From contig JAHBVK010000054.1 of assembly GCA_019637555.1 (NCBI GenBank), positions 1 to 40,615 on the forward strand: a stretch of 40,615 nucleotides of DNA, read 5' to 3'. This document shows positions 1-8,068 of the stretch, one piece after another. Position 1 is the stretch's first letter. The number at the start of each line of letters is the position of its first letter. The position numbers were made by a program, and so were the translations under genes. This DNA comes from Anaerolineae bacterium. Its GTDB lineage: Bacteria; Chloroflexota; Anaerolineae; Aggregatilineales; UBA2796. Below the pieces are notes generated by a model, which was given only the letters and a program-made list of their open reading frames with translations, was not told where the DNA came from and searched no databases.

Positions 1-1
1 G

Positions 2-2248
2 CCGGACGATCTGCGGCTGATTTATGCCCGCCACCTGATGACGTTTGCGTTGGCGATGAAAGATCCTGCTCACACCGATATTATTCCGACAGTCTGCGCC
101 CAGAATCGGGAAGTGGCAGACGCGGTGTTCGCCCAGCTAGAAGCTGCCGCCGCCAAAGCCGATACCTCGCAGGCGGTGTTCGACATCGTAGAGGAATGGT
201 TGCTGCATCCGCCGCTGGGCGTGGATGTGGATCGCTGGCGTCCGCTGCTCGGATTGGCACTGCAAACACGACATGCCGCGCTGATGCAGAGCAACGACAC
301 CGCAGGCTTGTTCGAGCTGATGGATCGTCTTGTGGAGTCGTCGGCGCTGCTGGGCATCGAACGCAGCATTGTGCAGATCATCAGCAGCAGCTACCAGAAG
401 GCGTACAACGATGGTCGTTTGGCAAGCAAGATATTCATGCTCGCCATCGCTCACCTGCCAATTGCCGGATTGCAGCGCATCTTCAGCGATCCCAAGTACA
501 TGGCGCAACTGCCCGCGCCGCTGACCGAAGCGGTCTCGGCGTTGAATGGTACACTGCGGCAACCGCGCCCCGAAGTGCTGCGGCGTGCTTCTGCCTCGTT
601 CGGGCAGGAGACTCAGCCGCTGATCCTCGGACGCTTGGTGGAGTGGGCGTACAGCGGTCAGCGCTTCGACTTACTGGATACCACCGCGCTGAAAGGCATG
701 ATCAACGTCGCGGCTTCAGTGCAAGGGACGCGCTTCGATCCCTTGATCGTCAGTCTGGCGCAAGACCTCAGCCGCCCCGATGTGATCCGCCGTCTGCCCA
801 ATGATGCGCCGCCGTACCTGATCGCCATGCAGTTAGCGCGTGGACGTTATCAGGAAGCGGTCAATACACTGCAGTTCTATCAGGACAACCTGTTCAAGGC
901 GACGGAGCAGTGGCAGCTTGCGGAAATCGCGCGGATCGGACTGCGGGAAGCGCCGCTCGGATCGCGCCAACTACTGCCCGTACTGGAAGTGATCAACAAC
1001 AGCCAGCTACGCACGCTGATCAAGCTGTCGGCGTTCGTCGGCGCATTGGACAGCCAGAAATGGAGCGCGGCGATGGAGCCAGCCATGCGCGGGCTGGCGA
1101 ACTATTGGGTTAACGATCCACGCCTGATCGCTATGTTGGGCGTCGAGCCGGTGCTGCGTTTGCTACAAGCTACTGCTGCCCGCAAAGATCGCCCTGAAGC
1201 GCTGCGCCTCGTTGGTGCTATCGTAGAATTTGCGCTGGCGTTGGGCAGCGAGGCAGAAGGCACGACCATCCCCGAACTGTTCGCGCAGGTCTATGCTATC
1301 GCGGGCTGGTCGCCAGAGATGGTCACCGCGATCACTACCTCGATCAGTGTATTCATCCGCCGTGCGCCACTGGACGTAAGCAGCCAGCTCACCGACGAGA
1401 TGGGTGAGAAGCAGGGGGCGACTCTGACCGCGCCAATGTTCGCCGCGCTGCGTGCCCGTCAGGTGCTCGGTGGTGATAACTTCATCGAGTTCGCGCAGGC
1501 GTTGGAGATCACCGCCGAACTGCTGATCGATTTCGCGGCAGTCTACCACGAGTCGCAGGAACCACCGCCACTGTTCAAGCTGCGCCGCAATGTGCAGGGT
1601 GCGCCCGGTGGCATGACCGAACAGGAAAAGCGGCAGTTGGGCGAGAATTTCCAACGCCTCGCCGTGCAGATCATGGCGCTGTTTAGCCACCAGCAGACGC
1701 GCAATCTGAAGCGATCCCGCCAGGACACCGATCAGATGCGGACGCGCTTGTTCAATGCCAATGCCGCGCCCACGACGGGGCTTGAAGCTCTGTGGTGGCT
1801 CGGCGGTTACTTCTCGCAAGGGCAGCAGATCGAATTGAACCTCGTGCGGGAAGCGCAGCCACATCTATTTGGCATCCGGACGTTGAATATCCTCGTGCGC
1901 GAAACAGAGATCGCCATCGATACGTTGCGCGGCTTACTCTCTGCCTTCCAAGATCGGGATGATCGCAGTTTGCCGACACCGGAAGTAGAGGCGCAGGCGT
2001 GGGCAGCGGAGATTGGTACGGTGTGGGCGATGTTGACCTTGCCGGAGCAGCGTCAGGTGCAGGATCAGATCGGCAGCGACGCACAGTTGTTGATGCGCGT
2101 TGTTCAAGCGATTGGTGCGAAAGGCAACGAGAAAGCGCTACAGGACAGCGGTCCCGGACGCCAGCTTTACACTGGCAAGCAGCAGCCCCGCAGCGTGATC
2201 GATGTGCTGCGCTGGTTGGCGGGATATTTCTTGAACGCGCACGAGTGA
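2..2248 (+). CDS. Large alpha-helical protein of unknown function, 5' end missing
   Basis: I do not recognise this family. The frame is open to the left edge: twelve sense codons precede the first ATG at 38, so the true start probably lies outside the window. At least 736 residues are visible. The protein is rich in Ala, Leu, Gln and Arg, has no signal peptide or membrane segment in the visible part, and reads as a run of amphipathic helices, possibly a helical-repeat (ARM/TPR-like) scaffold; that is inference. No catalytic motif stands out. It ends in TGA about 200 bases before the cytochrome oxidase subunit III gene, which has its own candidate promoter, so the two are probably separate units. 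The reading frame is certain from its length and lack of stops; the function is not known. Confidence 0.75.
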   Translation, partial: PDDLRLIYARHLMTFALAMKDPAHTDIIPTVCAQNREVADAVFAQLEAAAAKADTSQAVFDIVEEWLLHPPLGVDVDRWRPLLGLALQTRHAALMQSNDTAGLFELMDRLVESSALLGIERSIVQIISSSYQKAYNDGRLASKIFMLAIAHLPIAGLQRIFSDPKYMAQLPAPLTEAVSALNGTLRQPRPEVLRRASASFGQETQPLILGRLVEWAYSGQRFDLLDTTALKGMINVAASVQGTRFDPLIVSLAQDLSRPDVIRRLPNDAPPYLIAMQLARGRYQEAVNTLQFYQDNLFKATEQWQLAEIARIGLREAPLGSRQLLPVLEVINNSQLRTLIKLSAFVGALDSQKWSAAMEPAMRGLANYWVNDPRLIAMLGVEPVLRLLQATAARKDRPEALRLVGAIVEFALALGSEAEGTTIPELFAQVYAIAGWSPEMVTAITTSISVFIRRAPLDVSSQLTDEMGEKQGATLTAPMFAALRARQVLGGDNFIEFAQALEITAELLIDFAAVYHESQEPPPLFKLRRNVQGAPGGMTEQEKRQLGENFQRLAVQIMALFSHQQTRNLKRSRQDTDQMRTRLFNANAAPTTGLEALWWLGGYFSQGQQIELNLVREAQPHLFGIRTLNILVRETEIAIDTLRGLLSAFQDRDDRSLPTPEVEAQAWAAEIGTVWAMLTLPEQRQVQDQIGSDAQLLMRVVQAIGAKGNEKALQDSGPGRQLYTGKQQPRSVIDVLRWLAGYFLNAHE

Positions 2249-2361
2249 ACAAAGAGAAGTGCTTTGAAAAGATGGAGCGGATTCGGTGAGCCTGCCATTA
2301 GACCGATGTTCACTATCAGATTCAGCTTACTGAGCCTAACATCTGATCGTCAATTGCTGGC

Positions 2362-2390
2362 TTGACTGTGCAGTTTTGGCTTGTTACCAT
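2362..2390 (+). promoter_or_regulatory. Candidate sigma70-type promoter for the cytochrome oxidase genes
   Basis: The -35 box TTGACT (2362-2367, 5 of 6 to consensus) and the -10 box TACCAT (2385-2390, 4 of 6) are separated by exactly 17 bases, about 65 bases before the subunit III start. It was recognised by pattern only; a start site near 2397 is predicted. Confidence 0.45.
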
Positions 2391-2454
2391 TGTCACAGTC
2401 GATTGATCTTTTCGTCCAGTTACTCACGAGTCACAAAACAAGAGAGTCTCGCTG

Positions 2455-3114
2455 ATGCAACAAGATACCGCCCTTGCTCCGACGCATGATGCTCATGCGG
2501 TTGCAGCACCCGACGCCCATGCAGCGCATGGCGCACACGGCGCGCATGACGAGGCAGCCAGCATTCAGAACCGCAAGTTCGCGGTGTGGCTGTTCCTTTC
2601 GTCCGAAACGATGTTATTCATGGTGCTGATCACTGCTTATGTTTTTGTGCGTTTTAATCCGGCACATGCCGCCGAGCACGAAATCCTGAACATCCCGCAG
2701 ACCAGCTTGAGTTCCTTCTTGCTGCTCGCCAGTAGTTTTCTGGTGGTGCGGGCGTTGGACGCAGTAAAGCGCGATAATCAGGTTAAGTTCCAGCGCAGTC
2801 TGTTCCTGACCTTGCTGCTCGGTCTGGGCTTCTTGGGCATGCAGTATCTGGAATACTCGCACATGGGGCATGAGGGCGTAACGCTGAACAGCGGACCTTT
2901 CGGCACGACCTTCTTCGCGCTGACGGGCTTTCACGGCTTCCACGTGATCATCGGCGTGATCTGGTTATTCGTCATCTTCAACCAGTCTTTCAGTGGCAAA
3001 TACAACAGTAAGAATAACATCGGGATCGAGGTGTTCGGTTTGTACTGGCACTTTGTCGATGTGGTCTGGGTATTCATCTTTACGATCGTGTACTTGATAG
3101 GACCGCTGCACTAA
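2455..3114 (+). CDS. ctaE: Cytochrome c oxidase (heme-copper oxidase) subunit III
   Basis: Subunit III of an aa3/caa3-type terminal oxidase in the cytoplasmic membrane; it stabilises the proton-pumping catalytic subunit. The 219 residues show five membrane segments. The first carries the family's Ser-Glu-Thr-Met (SETMLF) Glu, and the last carries the signature YWHFVDVVWVFIF. Five rather than seven helices is normal for short bacterial subunit III proteins. The first ~37 residues are an unusual hydrophilic extension with nine His residues, several as Ala-His-Gly repeats. Only a weak purine-rich site (AAGAGAG) precedes the ATG. The subunit IV gene follows after 20 bases. Genes for subunits I and II are not in the window; the upstream neighbour is an unrelated protein. 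Confidence 0.93.
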   Translation: MQQDTALAPTHDAHAVAAPDAHAAHGAHGAHDEAASIQNRKFAVWLFLSSETMLFMVLITAYVFVRFNPAHAAEHEILNIPQTSLSSFLLLASSFLVVRALDAVKRDNQVKFQRSLFLTLLLGLGFLGMQYLEYSHMGHEGVTLNSGPFGTTFFALTGFHGFHVIIGVIWLFVIFNQSFSGKYNSKNNIGIEVFGLYWHFVDVVWVFIFTIVYLIGPLH

Positions 3115-3134
3115 GCAGTGAGGAGTTTTACCAA

Positions 3135-3467
3135 ATGACTGATGCGACCCAAGAACCACAGCGCACTGCTCTAACGCCCACCGATCCAGCTAAGATCGAA
3201 CATGCCGAGCACAAAGAAGGCAACGAGGGTATTTATTTCTCGGTCTTCGTGCTGCTGGTGATCCTGACGCTGGCGGAAGTACTGGTGACCTATATTCCGG
3301 GTTTGAAGGAACCGTTGCTCATCGGCTTGATGCTGTCGAAGGCGTGGCTGGTGGCGCAGTTCTTCATGCACTTGCGTTATGACAACAAGATTCTGAGCTG
3401 GACGTTCGTGATCCCCTTGGTCATGGGCTTCGCGGCGCTGGTGCTGCTGCAACCGCTGATGAAGTAA
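3135..3467 (+). CDS. ctaF: Cytochrome c oxidase subunit IV (prokaryotic type)
   Basis: A small accessory subunit of the heme-copper oxidase: 110 residues with three membrane segments (about 30-52, 58-80 and 87-108) after a charged N-terminal tail. The second helix ends in FMHLRYD, a typical feature of this family. It starts 20 bases after subunit III behind a clear GAGGAG ribosome site, so the two are co-transcribed. The stop is followed within 35 bases by a strong terminator, which closes the unit. The family call rests on size, three-helix topology, the FMHLRYD motif and its neighbour. Confidence 0.88.
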   Translation: MTDATQEPQRTALTPTDPAKIEHAEHKEGNEGIYFSVFVLLVILTLAEVLVTYIPGLKEPLLIGLMLSKAWLVAQFFMHLRYDNKILSWTFVIPLVMGFAALVLLQPLMK

Positions 3468-3500
3468 GCATTGGCTTGCACTAACAGTATCGAGTAAAGC

Positions 3501-3536
3501 AAAACGGGGTGAAATTGGTTCACCCCGTTTTCTTTT
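3501..3536 (+). terminator. Rho-independent terminator after ctaF
   Basis: A perfect 13-base-pair stem (AAAACGGGGTGAA at 3501-3513 with its complement at 3519-3531) encloses a five-base loop and is followed by a T-rich tail. The A-tract on the left makes it potentially bidirectional, so it may also serve the lipoprotein gene that ends at 3553 on the other strand. Confidence 0.88.
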
Positions 3537-3552
3537 TCCTAAGCGAACGCAA

Positions 3553-4392
3553 TTATGGAGTTGCGGTACGCGTTGGAGCGCGTGTTGGAGCGCGCGTCGG
3601 CGTACGCGTTTGCGTTGGCAGCCGTGTATTCGTAGGGCGCACCGTCGGTGTGGAAGTAGGTGCTGGTGCGTTTGCCTTCAAATCAAGGTAGATTCCCGGT
3701 GTTTCAGGGAAGTAGAGCACGCAATCTGTGGACAATCGCGGGAAAACGAACGCGAATGTGTCGATGATTGTCTCTCCCTGACTGACATAGCGCATGATGA
3801 AGATCTCGCTGAACTGCGAACTACCCTCCTGCCTATGCAGATTGGTGTAATTTGACCAACCGGGCTGATTCGAACCTATCGACACCATCACCAGTGAAAA
3901 TGGGGAAAAGCTCCCTTTCTTCTCCGGTCCGAGGTAAGTGATCTCCAACGTTAAGACGATAAATTGCGAGCGATCACTCTGCGGACGCCAATTGTTGTCC
4001 AGCACGTTGGCTGTTTCCACATTAGTCACTTTGATATTCCAATGACTCCCTATCACATTGTCGCCGGGTACAAACGTTACCAGTGGTGTTGCCGTGTTGG
4101 TAGGTGTGTCGGTAAACGTGGGCGTAAATGTCGCAGTATTGGTCGGCGTATTAGTTGGAGTATTGGTGGGTGTGTTGGTGGGCGTATCAGTAAATGTTGG
4201 TGTGAACGTCGCGGTGTTGGTCGGCGTATCAGTTGGAGTGTTAGTCGGTGTGTTGGTCGGCGTATCAGTAAATGTTGGTGTGAATGTCGCAGTATTAGTC
4301 GGTGTAGCGGTAGGAGTTGGTGGTGTACATGAGGTTAGTAAGATGACCGCCAGAATTAGGCTGGCGATGTTCGGAAACAATCCCCTTTTCAT
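3553..4392 (-). CDS. Lipoprotein with Thr-Pro-Asn repeats and a DUF4352-like domain
   Basis: A secreted, lipid-anchored protein. From the ATG at 4392 a short signal sequence ends in the lipobox Leu-Leu-Thr-Ser-Cys, with Cys22 as the lipid site; the upstream GTG at 4437 would place the signal peptide internally, so the ATG is preferred. A low-complexity linker of about 80 residues (Thr-Pro-Thr-Asn type, with ATFTPTFTD three times at a 26-residue spacing) leads to a globular region of about 140 residues that resembles the DUF4352/telokin-like immunoglobulin fold (pattern W-x-I-K-V-x-N-V ... SQFIVLTLEITYLG). The C-terminus is a second Thr-Pro-Arg-rich tail. Such linkers are very common in Chloroflexota surface proteins and probably act as glycosylated stalks. 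The molecular role is unknown. Confidence 0.85.
   Translation of the reverse strand: MKRGLFPNIASLILAVILLTSCTPPTPTATPTNTATFTPTFTDTPTNTPTNTPTDTPTNTATFTPTFTDTPTNTPTNTPTNTPTNTATFTPTFTDTPTNTATPLVTFVPGDNVIGSHWNIKVTNVETANVLDNNWRPQSDRSQFIVLTLEITYLGPEKKGSFSPFSLVMVSIGSNQPGWSNYTNLHRQEGSSQFSEIFIMRYVSQGETIIDTFAFVFPRLSTDCVLYFPETPGIYLDLKANAPAPTSTPTVRPTNTRLPTQTRTPTRAPTRAPTRTATP
4083..4300 (-). repeat. Tandem coding repeat, 78-base period, in the lipoprotein stalk
   Basis: Three copies of a 26-residue unit containing ATFTPTFTD, with shorter TPTN units between them, are encoded here. The DNA copies are close but not identical, so both slippage and selection may shape the length. Confidence 0.8.
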
Positions 4393-4567
4393 TCTGAGTA
4401 TAACTGCCTTTCTGCGCGCCTCGATAGACGGTGCCACTGTCAGTGGCGGTTGTGGTAGAACTTCACTATTTTTCCAGTGCCTCCTGAACTAATTGAAACG
4501 TTGCAATCTATTATATATCAGCTTGTGATTTATCTGTGAGAATTTACTTGGTGGTAAGTACGGAGCA

Positions 4568-4600
4568 ATAAAAAAGGGATACGTAAATTTCGTATCCCTT
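4568..4600 (-). terminator. Rho-independent terminator after the EF-hand-like gene
   Basis: Read on the minus strand, a 10-base-pair stem (AAGGGATACG with its complement, 4574-4583 and 4591-4600) with a seven-base loop is followed by a run of Ts. It lies about 60 bases beyond the stop codon of the gene ending at 4662. Confidence 0.85.
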
Positions 4601-4661
4601 GAATACTCTGTGTCGCTCGTAAATTCCGGTAGCTACTTACCGCCTAGCGGAACGGATTCAG

Positions 4662-5162
4662 TTAGCTGCCGAGTAAGCCTTTCAGCCCCTTCGCCAGATC
4701 GTCGGCATCGAGTTTGCCGTCTTTGTTGCTATCCGCACCGCCGAGCAGTTCGTTGACGCCCTTGCCGATGTTATCCATCAGACCGCCAGCCGTTTGTTCG
4801 GCACTCGCTCTGGCATTACCAACGACTTTGCTCAGATCACCCGCCGCGCTTTGCGCTGTGCCTGCGGCGTCGCCAAGGATACCGCCGAGACTGCCCGTTA
4901 AGCTCTCAAGTAAGCCCTGAGCCTTGCCGCCAGCGGCGGAGATGTTGCCCATCAATCCACCAGTCAGCCCACCGATCAATTCCTCAACGATGTCACCATC
5001 GCCGTCTTTGTCGATTCCTGCCAGCAGCTTACTGACCTGTCCACCGATGTCGCCGGGAACCTTGTTTTTCAGGAAATCTAGCACCGCGCCAACTACTTTC
5101 TTGGCGTCTTCGGCGCTCAACCCGATCTGCGTTGTGAGAGTTTTGATTAGATCGTCTAGCAT
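4662..5162 (-). CDS. Small cytoplasmic protein with two EF-hand/dockerin-like calcium loops
   Basis: 166 residues with no signal peptide or membrane segment. The N-terminal ~50 residues form short helices in a style resembling DUF937/YidB-type proteins (similarity by eye only). Two acidic loops follow: Asp-Lys-Asp-Gly-Asp-Gly-Asp near residue 51, and Asp-Ser-Asn-Lys-Asp-Gly-Lys-Leu-Asp-Ala-Asp-Asp near residue 144. The second fits the dockerin/EF-hand ligand spacing (1, 3, 5, 12); the first lacks an acidic residue exactly at position 12. Between them is a Gly/Ala/Ser-rich helical linker. A GAGGAG ribosome site precedes the ATG, and the gene stands alone with its own terminator. Calcium binding is inferred; the function is unknown. 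Confidence 0.75.
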   Translation of the reverse strand: MLDDLIKTLTTQIGLSAEDAKKVVGAVLDFLKNKVPGDIGGQVSKLLAGIDKDGDGDIVEELIGGLTGGLMGNISAAGGKAQGLLESLTGSLGGILGDAAGTAQSAAGDLSKVVGNARASAEQTAGGLMDNIGKGVNELLGGADSNKDGKLDADDLAKGLKGLLGS

Positions 5163-5237
5163 GATTGTTCTCCTCAGGGAAGAAATGGAACAATCTGAAA
5201 TTTAACCCTAACGCTGCTAGATGTCATTAGAACATGC

Positions 5238-6416
5238 TTAATGTCGCACGCGCCATGCCGTCGCGCCCCAGACAATCGCACCTGCCTCGCCGTCCGTCCA
5301 GCCGCGTGCGATGTCCGCCGTGCCGTCGATCTTAGTCAGATTGCCGTCTTGCCAGACGTAGACCGCATCCAGAACATAGGCGATCCCCTGCGGGGAGACG
5401 GTGATGCGGTGGGCGAAATTCGTCTCCGCCTGAAACTTCAGCGGCTCGACCTTCTGGGCAACCGCTGACGCTGCCGACCACTGCAAACCAGCAACCTGAG
5501 CGCCATTCATCTTGGCAGTGACGAAGATGCTGTAGCGATCGGACCCCGGCTCGTACATTTCCGGCGTACCGTTCATAGGTGACGTTTGGGTCGTCTCGGG
5601 ATCGATTAGCGTCCATGGTTTGCTGAAATAAAGTACGCCGATGTAATCCTTAGCGCCGTCGCGCACCCACATAAAATCGTAGTAGGAGTCTTCCAGCGTA
5701 ATGATCTGCTTAGGCGTGGCATCAGCGTTGAAGATGTACAGTTCACGCAGCGCACCGGGCGTATTGGGATTCTTGCGCGGGATGTACATGGCGATGCCGC
5801 CACTGCCCCACATTGCACGAATAGTACGCACACCTTCATCTTTTTTCAGGATCGGCGCTGGCAGCGGTGCGTAGGTTGTCTGGGCGCTGGCGAGATGGTA
5901 AACCGCCAGTTGGTAGCTGATCTCGGTGCCATCGGCGCTCCACAACACTTCAGTCCATGCTAGGGCTTGACCATCGGGCGACCACGTTGGATTAGAGCGC
6001 GAGACGGCGCTCTTGACACTACCCGCGAGGGAAATATCGGCTGGTTGCCCTGCAATCGTCTGCTGCTGGCGAGTCACGATGTCTAGCAGAATAATGTCGC
6101 TGGGAAAATCGCCATCTTCGGCAGAGAAGCGCTGGCTTCTAATGGCATCGACGGCGGCTTGAGTCCATGAATTGAACGCCACCGTGCGACCATCCGGTGA
6201 GAGGACAGGACGACGATGAAAGCCGTACTCCGTTAGGCGTGTGAGAGCTTTACCCTCTACCGACCAACTGTAGAGATCGCCATCTTTGAGCATCAGCAGT
6301 GGCGGCGCAACTTGTGCCCGTGCCGCCGTAACGATGCCAGTGGCAGAGAAGTTCAGCAGGAGCAGCAAAGCACAGAGACAGATTAAACAGCGTTTTACTT
6401 TCAAGGTCATGGTCAT
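5238..6416 (-). CDS. Secreted TolB/WD40-like beta-propeller protein
   Basis: A predicted exported beta-propeller. From the ATG at 6416 (or 6410) a charged start and a long leucine-rich stretch ending in Ala-Arg-Ala-Gln form a signal peptide. The frame opens farther upstream at 6506, but that extension would bury the signal peptide. Repeats of the PD40/TolB type are visible, with the pattern P-x-(L/W)-S-P-D-G-(R/Q)-x-(V/L)-A, at about residues 75 and 152 and more weakly later. No catalytic residues of the prolyl peptidases are seen, so it is a propeller alone. Such proteins often act as surface or periplasmic binding modules; its partner is not evident from the neighbours. Confidence 0.8.
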   Translation of the reverse strand: MTMTLKVKRCLICLCALLLLLNFSATGIVTAARAQVAPPLLMLKDGDLYSWSVEGKALTRLTEYGFHRRPVLSPDGRTVAFNSWTQAAVDAIRSQRFSAEDGDFPSDIILLDIVTRQQQTIAGQPADISLAGSVKSAVSRSNPTWSPDGQALAWTEVLWSADGTEISYQLAVYHLASAQTTYAPLPAPILKKDEGVRTIRAMWGSGGIAMYIPRKNPNTPGALRELYIFNADATPKQIITLEDSYYDFMWVRDGAKDYIGVLYFSKPWTLIDPETTQTSPMNGTPEMYEPGSDRYSIFVTAKMNGAQVAGLQWSAASAVAQKVEPLKFQAETNFAHRITVSPQGIAYVLDAVYVWQDGNLTKIDGTADIARGWTDGEAGAIVWGATAWRVRH

Positions 6417-6514
6417 CCAGCCAGTGATAAATCCGTTCGATCCTACACTAACTCCACTAATTTGTAGTGTCCCGTTATAAAACTGACACTTGTAGCCCTT
6501 AGGCACTACCTATT

Positions 6515-7456
6515 TCAATCCAGCCGCCGATACACTGTTACGTGTGATCCTGCTGTGTCCGTAGAATTCTTGTAGGTGAGAAATGTCGATTGTTCCGCCA
6601 GTACGCGAACCCCGATGCTCTGAGCCTGACCCCGAACCTCGAATTGCACGTACCAGCTATTTGGGTCGTACATCTCTACGCTTAAGAGCCGCAGATCGGA
6701 TAACAAATTCATTTCTAATTCATATCTCAGGAAATATTCCGCCGCCTGTACGGGTTCATCGTAGCCGCAGTGACCACGATATACCTCAAGCGCGAGGCGA
6801 CCCGCGCGGAAATCATCCACGTAGCGGGCGGCATCAGCGGGAGTCATGCGCCCGTAGCAGATGCCGTTGGGCAGAAAAACGCCCGTCGCTGCGAAGCGAT
6901 GCCCACCAAGGTGCGATGTCGTCCAGACTGTGTGCTGCAAGTCAAGGGTAGCTAGATGGGTGCTGATCGCCTCGTAGACGGGTACACCGAAGCGGGCACA
7001 GGCGCGATCCCGCTTGCCGTTGATGCAGATCAGATACAGCGGTTGATCCGTGCGCTGTGCCTCGTACCGCGGATCGCCTGCCGCGATACGTGTCAGATCG
7101 AGCGACAACACATCATCGTAGCTGTCGAGGTGAAATTGATACAGAGTCGGCGTTTCGGGGCTGCCGATAGCGACGAAAAAGTGCAGACGCGGATCGGGTT
7201 TGGTGCGTTCCTTGCCGGGGCGGATGAGTTGCAGGCGAGAGCGCGGGATCGATTTCAGCGCGGCATTCAGGTGATCTTTCACTGTTTGCGGGATGTCAGC
7301 TTCGGCAAGGGCTTCAGCACCGGGTGCTCTGGCGTATTCCAGCGCGAACCAGACATCGACGCGGGTGGCACTGGCATACAGCGGTTCGCCCACCGCCAAC
7401 GACATCTCGCAGCACATAAAGGTCGGATCAGCGGGATCAGGTAGCGAAAGGGACAT
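6515..7456 (-). CDS. Sucrase/ferredoxin-like (Apd1-type) thioredoxin-fold [2Fe-2S] protein
   Basis: A member of the Suc_Fer-like family. The family core is plain: Cys144-Ile-Asn-Gly-Lys-Arg-Asp with a second Cys at 153 (C-x8-C), then a stretch ending in Trp-Thr-Thr-Ser-His-Leu-Gly-Gly-His-Arg-Phe-Ala with His182 and His186, then Leu-Pro-Asn-Gly and Tyr-Gly-Arg. In yeast Apd1, the Cys-x8-Cys pair and the His-x3-His pair hold a bis-histidinyl [2Fe-2S] cluster; the same four ligands are present here. About 75 further residues follow the core. The ATG has a GGAG site nine bases upstream. A redox role in the cytoplasm is likely. The historical 'sucrase' label should not be read as sugar hydrolysis. 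Confidence 0.88.
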   Translation of the reverse strand: MSLSLPDPADPTFMCCEMSLAVGEPLYASATRVDVWFALEYARAPGAEALAEADIPQTVKDHLNAALKSIPRSRLQLIRPGKERTKPDPRLHFFVAIGSPETPTLYQFHLDSYDDVLSLDLTRIAAGDPRYEAQRTDQPLYLICINGKRDRACARFGVPVYEAISTHLATLDLQHTVWTTSHLGGHRFAATGVFLPNGICYGRMTPADAARYVDDFRAGRLALEVYRGHCGYDEPVQAAEYFLRYELEMNLLSDLRLLSVEMYDPNSWYVQFEVRGQAQSIGVRVLAEQSTFLTYKNSTDTAGSHVTVYRRLD

Positions 7457-7603
7457 TATGGAACTCCAATTGAAGCAGGTCGGGACTGCTGACAGGACGC
7501 CGCAAAGGACAGTTAGCAGGACAACCCGAACCTAAACTTAGTGTAATCTATGAGCTGTAACGAAATCAGCAGATAATCGTACCGAAGGAGCAAGCGACCT
7601 CCA

Positions 7604-8068
7604 ATGAATGAAGCGGATCAACAAACGGCGAGAGCGCCTTTCGTGGGGACGTGGCACTTAGTGTCACAGCACTCCCACTTTCCTGATGGGCGCATCGAGC
7701 CGAGTCGCGGTGAGGGTGCAATCGGGGTGCTGATGTACGACGCCGATGGTAATGTGTCCGTACAGTTGATGCGCACTGACGCCCGCGCCGCTGAATTTAC
7801 CGATCTGCGGACGGTGGAGACGGCATTCGAAGGCTATCTAGGCTACTTCGGCACGTACGAAGTCGATCAGGTCGCTGGCGTCGTGAATCATCGGGTGCTT
7901 GGCGCGTCTTATCCGGCGTTTCGAGGCACGATCCAGCGGCGACAGTTCCGCTTCGAGAGTAACGGCAATTCGCTGATTTTGGAGGCGGCGATACCAGCCG
8001 ATAAGACGATACGGGTGCTGGTGTGGCGGAAAAACCTCACCCCTAACCCCTCTGCCGCAAGCGGCTAG
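7604..8068 (+). CDS. Lipocalin-like domain protein with repeat-encoded C-terminal tail
   Basis: A 154-residue protein of the Lipocalin_5 type, marked by Gly-Thr-Trp-His-Leu-Val-Ser near the start, an Asp-Gly-Arg turn, and GVLMYDADGNVSVQLM. The family is a short beta-barrel of mostly unknown ligand. The barrel would normally end at Val-Leu-Val-Trp-Arg-Lys; here the last eleven residues (Asn-Leu-Thr-Pro ... Ser-Gly) and the TAG stop are encoded by the left arm and internal hairpin of an inverted-repeat element at 8035-8129. It has no signal peptide. A GAAGGAG motif lies 13 bases before the ATG. The carboxylesterase gene begins 86 bases on, across the element. Confidence 0.82.
   Translation: MNEADQQTARAPFVGTWHLVSQHSHFPDGRIEPSRGEGAIGVLMYDADGNVSVQLMRTDARAAEFTDLRTVETAFEGYLGYFGTYEVDQVAGVVNHRVLGASYPAFRGTIQRRQFRFESNGNSLILEAAIPADKTIRVLVWRKNLTPNPSAASG

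Noticed and set aside
1163..1864. 233-codon minus-strand frame within the first gene
   Set aside because: It is antisense to a long, consistent coding frame, has no ribosome site and shows a shadow-like composition rich in Arg, Gln and His.
3860..3885. GGTTCGAATC on the minus strand, resembling a tRNA T-loop
   Set aside because: It lies within the lipoprotein coding sequence and has no surrounding cloverleaf.
4058..4492. Valine/glycine-rich plus-strand frame opposite the lipoprotein
   Set aside because: It is the mirror of the Thr-Pro repeat; the minus-strand frame has a signal peptide, lipobox and globular domain.
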